DNA from: Dokdonella_A sp049583635 | Lineage (GTDB): Bacteria > Pseudomonadota > Gammaproteobacteria > Xanthomonadales > Rhodanobacteraceae | DNA length: 8,478 bases | Assembly (NCBI GenBank): GCA_049583635.1 | Contig: JBAUWF010000025.1 | Location: 1-8,478, forward strand | Direction of reading: 5' to 3' | In this document: piece by piece, positions 1 to 6,030 of the stretch | Layout: each line of letters begins with the position of its first letter | Numbering within the stretch: the stretch's first letter is position 1 | Position numbers and translations under genes: made by a program | Notes under the pieces: generated by a model | Seen by the model: only the letters and a program-made list of their open reading frames with translations | The model's database searches: none | Told to the model about the DNA's origin: nothing

Positions 1-304
1 TTCGCTTCGCCGGTGACTGCCAACAACAAAAACAATACGTGAGCAAGTTGGTCATGTTACCGGTTTCGCACGCCGCTGGAAAAAAGGTGTCCGGCACCCG
101 TCGCCATGCCATTTCACAGCCGATCAGGCAAGCGATTGGTTTGTGAAGCGGCGTTTGCGGCCCTGCACCGCGCGCAGGCCCCGAAAACTCTCGGTTTCTG
201 CATCGATATCCGGCTTGGACACCTGGTTTGAACGCCTCTGCGCCTCGCACGAGTGTGCGGATGGATTGGTTCGCCAAGCGCGAGGCCACATTGGTTCGCA
301 CGTC
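1..304. other. Intergenic stretch with no convincing gene
   Basis: I see no recognisable gene here. One + strand frame is open from base 3 to a TGA at 144-146, but the 47 residues it encodes resemble nothing I know and could equally be chance or the tail of an upstream gene. The left part contains an A-rich run near 25-36. The right part holds short repeats and inverted repeats around 242-299, listed separately. No riboswitch consensus that I know (SAH, SAM-I, SAM-II, cobalamin) could be recognised by eye, which matters because the downstream genes are methionine genes. Confidence 0.5.
242..299. repeat. Cluster of short inverted and direct repeats
   Basis: A 7-bp inverted repeat GCCTCGC (242-248) / GCGAGGC (280-286) encloses two smaller potential hairpins: CGCAC-gagt-GTGCG (246-259) and TTGG-ttcg-CCAA (266-277, a UUCG-type tetraloop). 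The 10-bp word ATTGGTTCGC occurs directly repeated at 265-274 and 290-299, 25 bases apart. The cluster lies just upstream of the predicted promoter. It could therefore be a binding region, or part of a leader RNA if transcription starts further upstream. The function is unknown and the matches are short enough to be partly chance. Confidence 0.3.
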
Positions 305-334
305 TTGACGCGACAAGGCCCGCGGCGCTAGCCT
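305..334 (+). promoter_or_regulatory. Possible sigma-70 promoter for the regulator-metH operon
   Basis: TTGACG at 305-310 matches five of six positions of the -35 consensus. After an 18-base spacer, TAGCCT at 329-334 is a weak -10 box (three of six). Transcription would start near 340-342, which is inside the inverted repeats that follow. A bound repressor there would block initiation. The weak -10 keeps confidence low. Confidence 0.4.
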
Positions 335-336
335 CA

Positions 337-366
337 ATATCTTTTAATCAAGATAAAGGGATATCT
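337..366. promoter_or_regulatory. Three-half-site operator overlapping the ribosome binding site
   Basis: Three alternating half-sites sit exactly 12 bases apart: TATCTT (338-343), AAGATA (350-355) and TATCT (362-366). The first pair is a perfect 6-bp inverted repeat with a 6-base centre, and the second pair is a 5-bp inverted repeat with a 6-base centre. Seen another way, ATATCT occurs as a direct repeat at 337-342 and 361-366. The Shine-Dalgarno AAAGGG (355-360) lies between the second and third half-sites, 7 bases before the GTG start. ArsR-family proteins bind A/T-rich inverted repeats near their own promoters, so autoregulation by the downstream SahR-like protein is the natural reading. 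Confidence 0.6.
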
Positions 367-367
367 A

Positions 368-1303
368 GTGGATCTGATCGCCGCCTCGAACCTGCTGCGA
401 CTGCTGTCCGACCCGACCCGGGTTCGCCTGCTTGCGCTGCTTGAGCGCGAAGAATTGACGGTGGCCGAGTTATCGGCGGTGTTGCGGCTCGCACAACCGC
501 GTGTGTCCACGCATCTGGCCAAGCTCAAGGAGGCCGGGCTGGTGCGCGATCGGCGTGCCGGTGTGTCGGCCTATTACCGATTCAACGCCGACACGGACGT
601 GCGCGAAAGCGCTCTTTTGCGTGCGCTCAAGGAAAGTGTCAAGGACGCCATACTCGGCGAGGACGAACAGCGTCTACCCGAAGTACTGGCCGAGCGCGCA
701 AGCGTCGAAGGCTGGGCGGACACGGTCGCCGGCGATATGGAGCGCCACTATTCCCCGGGCCGAACCTGGGAGGCACTGGCGCGCGCAATGATGCAACTGC
801 TCGAAACCGGAGACGTCCTCGACATTGCATCGGGCGACGGAGTGCTCGCGGAACTGCTCGCGCCAAGCGCGCGGTCGATCGTGTGCCTCGACATGAGCGA
901 GCGGGTCGTTGCCGCCGCACGCGAGCGCCTCAGGCCACTTGCGAACGTCGAAGTTCGCAGAGGTGACATGCATGCACTCGAATTTCCGTCGCAACGCTTC
1001 GATCTGGTCCTGTTGATGCATGCGCTGACCTACAGTGAACGGCCGGCGAAGGCGATGACGGAAGCGGCACGCGTGTTGCGCCCGGGTGGGCGCTTGCTCG
1101 CCGCAACGCTGGGACAGCACGCGCACAAACGTATCGTCGAACCATTCGATCATCGCAATCTCGGCTTCAAGCCGAGCGCACTGAGTGCACTCGCGCGCAA
1201 GGCAGGCCTCGACATCGTCAGCTGCGAACGTCTGACGCGCGAGCGCAAGCCGCCACAATTCGACGTGGTGAGCCTGCTGGCCAGAAAGCCGCGCGAATCA
1301 TGA
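368..1303 (+). CDS. sahR: ArsR-family regulator fused to a methyltransferase-like domain (SahR type)
   Basis: This 311-residue protein is probably a transcriptional repressor of methionine and SAM-cycle genes. Residues 1-75 form an ArsR winged helix: the typical SDPTRVRLL stretch lies at 14-22 and the recognition region AQPRVSTHLAKLKEAGLV at 42-59. The metal-binding ELCVC-like motif of arsenic and zinc sensors is absent; the only cysteines are C173 and C286. Residues about 145-250 are a class I SAM-dependent methyltransferase fold with motif I LDIASGDG (151-158), an acidic residue after strand 2 (D175) and RVLRPGGRLL (235-244). The same domain order is described for SahR, whose methylase-like domain binds S-adenosylhomocysteine and releases DNA. 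The GTG start at 368 follows AAAGGG at good spacing. The gene overlaps metH by 4 bases (ATGA), giving translational coupling. The symbol rests on architecture and context. A true methyltransferase with an HTH domain remains possible. Confidence 0.85.
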   Translation: MDLIAASNLLRLLSDPTRVRLLALLEREELTVAELSAVLRLAQPRVSTHLAKLKEAGLVRDRRAGVSAYYRFNADTDVRESALLRALKESVKDAILGEDEQRLPEVLAERASVEGWADTVAGDMERHYSPGRTWEALARAMMQLLETGDVLDIASGDGVLAELLAPSARSIVCLDMSERVVAAARERLRPLANVEVRRGDMHALEFPSQRFDLVLLMHALTYSERPAKAMTEAARVLRPGGRLLAATLGQHAHKRIVEPFDHRNLGFKPSALSALARKAGLDIVSCERLTRERKPPQFDVVSLLARKPRES

Positions 1304-4300
1304 GCGACCTGCCCTACCTCAATCCCGAGCGAACCGGGCAACTGCTCGATGCACTGTCCCACCGAATTCTGGTCATCGATGGCGCAATGGGTACCATGCT
1401 GCAATCGTACTCGCTCGACGAGGCCGGCTATCGCGGCGAACGTTTCGCCAGCGGACATGAGGGCACGCATGCCCACGGTCATGGCCCGAGCTGCGATCAC
1501 GATCTGAAAGGCAACAACGACCTGCTCAGCCTCTCGCGACCGGACATCATCCGCGCGGTCCATCGCGCCTATCTCGAAGCCGGTGCCGACCTGATCGAAA
1601 CCAATACCTTCAACTCGACGGCAATTTCGCAGGCGGATTACAAGCTCGAGCACCTGGTGCCCGAACTCAACCGGGAGGGCGCGCGCCTCGCGCGCGAATG
1701 TTGCGCGGAGATGGAGGCAACGACGCCCGAACGTCCGCGTTTCACCATCGGCGTACTCGGCCCGACCAGCCGCACCGCCTCGATCAGCCCCGACGTCAGC
1801 CGACCCGAATTTCGCAATACCAGTTTCGATGAGCTGGCCGATGCCTATCGCGAAGCGGCGCGAGGTCTCATCGAGGGTGGTGCCGATATCCTGATGGTCG
1901 AAACGATCTTCGATACGCTCAATGCCAAGGCTGCGCTGTATGCGATCGATGAAGTGTTCGAGGAACTCGACGGTCGGCTGCCACTGATGATCTCCGGTAC
2001 CATCACCGATCGCTCGGGACGCACACTGTCCGGTCAGACCACCGAGGCGTTCTGGTATTCGGTGCGCCATGCGCGACCGTTGTCGGTGGGCCTCAACTGC
2101 GCGCTGGGCGCCGACGAATTGCGCCAGTATGTCGATGAGCTCTCACGCATTGCCGACTGCCGTGTCAGCACCCATCCGAATGCCGGCCTGCCGAACGCAT
2201 TCGGCGAATATGACGAAATGCCGGCGGACATGGCGAAGTCGATCGGGGAGTTCGCGCGCTCGGGACTCGTCAATATCGTCGGTGGTTGTTGCGGCACCAC
2301 GCCCGATCACATCAGCGCAATTGCCGCAGCGGTTGCCGAACAACCTCCACGCGAAATTCCGCAAACCGAACCGCTGTGCCGACTATCCGGTCTGGAACCT
2401 TTCGTCATCACACCGGACCTTCTGTTCGTCAATGTCGGCGAACGCACCAACGTCACCGGTTCGGCGCAATTCAGGAAATTGATCAAGGACGACCGCTACG
2501 ACGAAGCGCTGAACGTTGCCCGGCAGCAGGTGGAGAACGGCGCGCAGATCATCGACGTCAACATGGACGAGGGCCTGCTCGATTCCGAGCAGGCCATGAA
2601 TCATTTCCTGCATCTCGTCGCGGGTGAACCGGATATCGCACGCGTGCCGCTCATGATCGACTCGTCCAACTGGCACGTGATCGAGGCCGGCCTCAAGTGC
2701 GCGCAGGGCAAATCCATCGTCAACTCGATCTCGCTCAAGGAAGGTGAGCAGCCGTTTGTTGCACAGGCGCGCAAGCTGCGTCGTCATGGTGCCGCTGTCG
2801 TGGTCATGGCGTTCGACGAGAAGGGCCAAGCCGACAGTGCAGCGCGCAAGCTCGCAATCTGCAAGCGCTGCCACGAGTTGCTGACGCGGGAAGTCGGTCT
2901 CGCGCCCGAGGACATCATCTTCGATCCGAACATCTTCGCAATCGGCACCGGCATCGAGGAACACAACAACTATGCGGTGGCCTATATCGATGCCACGCGC
3001 GCGATCAAGCAGGCACTGCCCGGCGTGCACATCAGCGGAGGTGTGTCCAACGTGTCGTTCTCGTTCCGCGGCAACAACCGCGTGCGTGAAGCGATCCACT
3101 CGGTGTTCCTGTATCACGCGATCAAGGCCGGCATGGACATGGGTATCGTAAACGCCGGAGCGTTGGCGATTTACGATGATCTGGCGCCCGAACTGCGTGA
3201 AGCAGTCGAGGATGTCGTGCTGAACCGCCGCGACGACGCCACCGAGCGACTGCTTGAGATCGCCGGGACATATCGCTCGAAAAAGGGCGAGGCCGCTGTC
3301 GAAAGCCTCGCATGGCGCGACGCACCGGTGGCCGGGCGTCTGAGCCACGCACTGGTGCACGGCATCGACAAGTTCGTGATCGAGGATACCGAGGAAGCCC
3401 GCATCGAGTCGAAGCGCCCACTTGATGTCATCGAAGGCCCGCTCATGGACGGCATGAATATCGTTGGCGATCTGTTCGGCGCCGGCAAGATGTTTCTTCC
3501 GCAAGTGGTCAAGTCCGCCCGTGTGATGAAAAAGGCGGTCGCACACCTGTTGCCCTATATCGAGGCGGAAAAGGTTCGCAGCGGCGACAGTGGAACCAAC
3601 AACGGCAAGATCGTCATGGCCACGGTCAAAGGCGACGTGCACGATATCGGCAAGAACATCGTGGGTGTGGTGCTGGCGTGCAACAACTTCGAGGTCATCG
3701 ATCTCGGCGTCATGGTACCGACGCAAAAGATCCTCGACACCGCGATCGCCGAAAACGCCGACATGATCGGCCTGTCCGGCCTGATCACGCCGTCGCTCGA
3801 GGAAATGAGCCATGTCGCACGCGAGATGCAGCGCCAGGATTTCCGCATCCCGCTCCTGATCGGCGGAGCCACGACTTCGCGCGCGCATACGGCACTCAAG
3901 ATCGAGCCGCACTACAAGTCGCCGACCGTGTGGGTCAAGGATGCCTCGCGAGCGGTCGGCGTCGCACAGGCGCTGGTCGGCGCCGAAGTCGCGACGTTTC
4001 TGGATCAGATTCGCCGCGACTACGCCAATGTCCGCGAGCGTTACAAGTCACGCGGCGCCGGCAAGAAACTGGTATCACTGGAGCGCGCGCGCGATCGCCG
4101 TTTCGAGCCCGACTGGAACGGCTACACCGCCCCGGTGCCGCGTACGCCGGGAATCACCGTTTTTGACGACATCGATCTCGACGAACTGGTGCCGATGATC
4201 GACTGGACGCCGTTCTTCCAGGCCTGGGAACTATCCGGTCGCTACCCGACGATACTCGATGACGACATCGTCGGCGCCCAGGCACGCGAGTTGTTCAAGG

Positions 4301-5052
4301 ACGCCGAAGCGATGCTCGGGCGCATCGTCGAGGAGAATTGGCTGACGGCGCGCGCGGTCATCGGCTTGTGGCCGGCCGCGCAGGATGGCGACGACGTCAC
4401 GCTGTATCGCAGCGACGAGCGCCGTGACGTCCTGGCACACCTTCATTGTTTACGCCAGCAGGCCGACAAGCCGGTCGAACGGCCGAACCTTTGTCTCGCC
4501 GACTTCATTGCGCCGGCGGACAGCGGCGTGCGCGACTGGATCGGTGCATTCGCCGTGACTGCCGGCATCGGCATCGAGGAACACCTGCGGCGCTTCGAGA
4601 ACGATCATGACGATTACTCGTCAATCATCCTGAAGGCGCTGGCCGATCGCCTTGCCGAGGCGCTGGCCGAAGCCATGCATCAGCGTGTGCGCCGCGATCT
4701 GTGGGGATATGCGCCGGACGAGACACTCGACAGCGCGGCCTTGATCGCCGAGGACTACTGTGGCATTCGACCGGCACCGGGATATCCGGCGTGTCCGGAA
4801 CACACCGAGAAAGCCACGCTCTTCAGGCTGCTCGACGCCACCACAACCATCGGAATCGAACTCACGGACAGTTACGCGATGTTGCCGACCGCGGCGGTGT
4901 CCGGCTGGTATTTCGCCCACCCGGACAGCCGCTATTTCGTGGTCGGCCGTCTCGGAAAGGACCAGGTCGAGGACTATGCGCGGCGCAAGGGCTGGACGCT
5001 GGCCAAGGCCGAACGCTGGCTGGCCACCAACCTCGACTACGATCCTGAGTAG
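1300..5052 (+). CDS. metH: Cobalamin-dependent methionine synthase MetH
   Basis: This cytoplasmic enzyme transfers the methyl group of 5-methyltetrahydrofolate through cobalamin to homocysteine, making methionine. At 1250 residues it is slightly longer than E. coli MetH (1227) and carries all modules. The homocysteine domain (about 1-345) has DGAMGTM and zinc cysteines C267, C330 and C331. The pterin domain starts near 376 with FVNVGERTNVTGS. The four-helix cap lies at about 670-765. The B12 domain has DxHxxG (D779, H781, G784), with S826 and S832 completing the Asp-His-Ser triad. The C-terminal reactivation domain (about 919-1250) has R1157 in RPAPGYPACPEH. Key residues are offset by a steady 20-23 from the E. 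coli positions, so the reading frame is intact throughout. The extra length comes from a longer N-terminus and a His-rich insert at 51-67. The ATG overlaps the stop of the upstream regulator and has no strong Shine-Dalgarno of its own, which suggests coupled translation. Confidence 0.98.
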   Translation: MSDLPYLNPERTGQLLDALSHRILVIDGAMGTMLQSYSLDEAGYRGERFASGHEGTHAHGHGPSCDHDLKGNNDLLSLSRPDIIRAVHRAYLEAGADLIETNTFNSTAISQADYKLEHLVPELNREGARLARECCAEMEATTPERPRFTIGVLGPTSRTASISPDVSRPEFRNTSFDELADAYREAARGLIEGGADILMVETIFDTLNAKAALYAIDEVFEELDGRLPLMISGTITDRSGRTLSGQTTEAFWYSVRHARPLSVGLNCALGADELRQYVDELSRIADCRVSTHPNAGLPNAFGEYDEMPADMAKSIGEFARSGLVNIVGGCCGTTPDHISAIAAAVAEQPPREIPQTEPLCRLSGLEPFVITPDLLFVNVGERTNVTGSAQFRKLIKDDRYDEALNVARQQVENGAQIIDVNMDEGLLDSEQAMNHFLHLVAGEPDIARVPLMIDSSNWHVIEAGLKCAQGKSIVNSISLKEGEQPFVAQARKLRRHGAAVVVMAFDEKGQADSAARKLAICKRCHELLTREVGLAPEDIIFDPNIFAIGTGIEEHNNYAVAYIDATRAIKQALPGVHISGGVSNVSFSFRGNNRVREAIHSVFLYHAIKAGMDMGIVNAGALAIYDDLAPELREAVEDVVLNRRDDATERLLEIAGTYRSKKGEAAVESLAWRDAPVAGRLSHALVHGIDKFVIEDTEEARIESKRPLDVIEGPLMDGMNIVGDLFGAGKMFLPQVVKSARVMKKAVAHLLPYIEAEKVRSGDSGTNNGKIVMATVKGDVHDIGKNIVGVVLACNNFEVIDLGVMVPTQKILDTAIAENADMIGLSGLITPSLEEMSHVAREMQRQDFRIPLLIGGATTSRAHTALKIEPHYKSPTVWVKDASRAVGVAQALVGAEVATFLDQIRRDYANVRERYKSRGAGKKLVSLERARDRRFEPDWNGYTAPVPRTPGITVFDDIDLDELVPMIDWTPFFQAWELSGRYPTILDDDIVGAQARELFKDAEAMLGRIVEENWLTARAVIGLWPAAQDGDDVTLYRSDERRDVLAHLHCLRQQADKPVERPNLCLADFIAPADSGVRDWIGAFAVTAGIGIEEHLRRFENDHDDYSSIILKALADRLAEALAEAMHQRVRRDLWGYAPDETLDSAALIAEDYCGIRPAPGYPACPEHTEKATLFRLLDATTTIGIELTDSYAMLPTAAVSGWYFAHPDSRYFVVGRLGKDQVEDYARRKGWTLAKAERWLATNLDYDPE

Positions 5053-5055
5053 GAG

Positions 5056-5087
5056 CCGATTCCACCGGCGCACACCGGTGGAATCGG
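5056..5087. terminator. 13-bp perfect hairpin between convergent genes
   Basis: CCGATTCCACCGG (5056-5068) and CCGGTGGAATCGG (5075-5087) are perfect complements around a 6-base loop. The hairpin begins 3 bases after the metH stop and ends 11 bases from the stop of the converging small membrane-protein gene. Neither side has a run of T, so it is not a textbook intrinsic terminator. It may act as a bidirectional terminator aided by Rho, or as an mRNA 3'-end stabiliser. Confidence 0.65.
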
Positions 5088-5098
5088 AAAGCGCTGCC

Positions 5099-5344
5099 TT
5101 ATGCCCCGCTGCCCACCGAGTGCATTGCAGCCATCATGCCGAGTCCTCCAAAGAGGATCGCCAGAATGATTCCAACCACGATGAAGATCAGCACGGCGCG
5201 GCAGTAGTTGCGCTTGGTCGGGTTGGTATTGGCGGAAAATCCCCAGACCAGCAGCATGATGATATTGACCAGCGGAATCGCAAGAACGATCAGCGTGATG
5301 ATCCACTCACCCAGCGAGATCGTCGGCGAAGTTTGATTGTCCAC
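5099..5344 (-). CDS. Small two-helix membrane protein of unknown function
   Basis: The predicted protein has 81 residues. Two hydrophobic helices, about 13-35 and 50-72, are separated by a short polar loop with SANTNPTKRNYCR (37-49). The pattern of a short polar start, a GEW-ITLIVLAIPLVNIIML helix, an NPTKRN loop and a second helix resembles a widespread group of small uncharacterised bacterial membrane proteins, but I cannot name a family. I chose the GTG start at 5342-5344 because GGGAGG (5351-5356) sits at ideal spacing before it. The same frame stays open upstream to an ATG at 5491, but that extension has no hydrophobic or recognisable domain. It is the last - strand gene before the convergent hairpin. 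Its role is unknown, and inner-membrane location is inferred from hydrophobicity. Confidence 0.75.
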   Translation of the reverse strand: MDNQTSPTISLGEWIITLIVLAIPLVNIIMLLVWGFSANTNPTKRNYCRAVLIFIVVGIILAILFGGLGMMAAMHSVGSGA

Positions 5345-5503
5345 AACCCACCTCCCAGAGTACCGGGCGGTCCCCGGCCGCGCGAAGTCTGCCATTGCGG
5401 CGCGCTCGGCGCCAGTAAGCGGACACGATTTGCAGACGCACGATGGAACGTTGTGCAGTGCGCAAACGTCTTCGCGGCCAATTTCGGGCAACCTGAAACG
5501 CGA

Positions 5504-5821
5504 TCAGACCGGTCCTGACGGCGTGCCGCCGCGCCGATGGCGCAGGTCCACCACCACGTTGTAAACCGACACGACCATTGGAAACAGGTTGGCCAGGATG
5601 CCGACCGAATCGTTCTTGCCGAAAGTGAAATACGCGACCAGCAGCACACTGCCGCTGATCGACAACCACCAGAACGCCATCGGCATGTGCACACGTTTCA
5701 TCTTGCGGGTTGCGTACATCTGCACGAACCAGCGGCTCGTGAACAGGAACAGGCCGAGAAACCCGATCAGTTTCCACGGAGTAACCGTGACGTGCTGAAA
5801 CACGAACAAGACCTGATTCAT
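5504..5821 (-). CDS. Stand-alone LAB_N (lipid-A-disaccharide synthase N-terminal domain) membrane protein
   Basis: This 105-residue protein has three predicted transmembrane segments, about 16-36, 47-68 and 75-93. It carries the marks of the LAB_N domain: WKLIGFLGLFLFTSRWFVQMYAT (16-38, family pattern SRxxVQW), a basic KMKRVH loop (40-45), and PMAFWWLSISGSVLLVAY (47-64). LAB_N was named from the N-terminus of some LpxB proteins but is often found alone, where its role in lipid A or glycolipid metabolism has not been proven. No glycosyltransferase or lipid A gene is adjacent here, so the context does not help. I chose the ATG at 5819-5821 because the family's conserved part begins right after it. 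The Shine-Dalgarno is weak (AGG, 7 bases upstream). The frame is open further upstream without recognisable protein. Confidence 0.8.
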   Translation of the reverse strand: MNQVLFVFQHVTVTPWKLIGFLGLFLFTSRWFVQMYATRKMKRVHMPMAFWWLSISGSVLLVAYFTFGKNDSVGILANLFPMVVSVYNVVVDLRHRRGGTPSGPV

Positions 5822-5862
5822 GAGGAAGCCTGCACAAGCGCGATCGGAAAATGAGGAGCGCC

Positions 5863-5868
5863 ATTCTA
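5863..5868 (-). promoter_or_regulatory. Possible -10 box for the LAB_N gene
   Basis: On the - strand this reads TAGAAT, five of six positions of the -10 consensus, in an otherwise GC-rich gap. Transcription would start near 5856, about 35 bases before the ATG. No good -35 hexamer stands 16-18 bases upstream, so an activator would be needed if the box is real. Confidence 0.3.
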
Positions 5869-5955
5869 GCAGCGCATGGCCACCGTCCCTTGAGGTGTGC
5901 GCTGCCTGCAGGTTCGCACGCCGACCGCGCCAAGGTATCGTGCCAATCCGGGTAG

Positions 5956-5973
5956 CGTGCACGATCGTGCACG
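5956..5973. promoter_or_regulatory. Perfect 18-bp palindrome, possible operator
   Basis: CGTGCACGATCGTGCACG is identical to its own reverse complement. It also contains the 9-mer CGTGCACGA twice in direct orientation (5956-5964 and 5966-5974). It lies in the gap between the TIGR03032 gene and the LAB_N gene, about 90 bases upstream of the possible -10 box of the latter. A dimeric regulator site is the simplest reading, and an mRNA hairpin is the alternative. No regulator is encoded next to it. Confidence 0.5.
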
Positions 5974-5987
5974 ACCGGACGCCTGCC

Positions 5988-6004
5988 CGCGCACCGCGTG
6001 CGCG
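5988..6004 (-). terminator. GC-rich hairpin behind the TIGR03032 gene
   Basis: CGCGCAC (5988-5994) pairs with GTGCGCG (5998-6004) across a 3-base loop, 26 bases after the TIGR03032 stop codon. There is no T-run on the downstream side, so it is at best a weak or Rho-assisted terminator. Confidence 0.3.
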
Positions 6005-6030
6005 CTACGACATTTCCGTCGCCTTTCCGA

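Noticed and set aside
3..146. Open + strand frame from the window edge, possibly the end of an upstream gene
   Set aside because: The 47 residues are not recognisable, and another frame also ends nearby (TGA at 40-42). There is not enough to call a gene.
143..331. A 62-codon + strand frame upstream of the regulator
   Set aside because: It is Arg-rich, has no Shine-Dalgarno and runs into the predicted promoter, so it is most likely chance.
200..367. SAH, SAM or cobalamin riboswitch before the methionine operon
   Set aside because: I looked because such riboswitches often precede metH, but no consensus core could be recognised, and the operator of a SahR-like repressor offers a simpler form of control.
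1150..2070. A 306-codon open frame on the - strand
   Set aside because: It runs antisense across the end of the regulator and the start of metH, both well supported, and shows no protein features.
2383..3912. A 509-codon open frame on the - strand inside metH
   Set aside because: It is antisense to the conserved pterin and B12 domains of metH, has no recognisable domain, and is His/Asp-rich as expected for the mirror of GC-rich coding sequence.
5504..5962. Longer form of the LAB_N protein starting at 5962
   Set aside because: The extra 47 residues have no family match, and the start lies inside the 18-bp palindrome with no Shine-Dalgarno.
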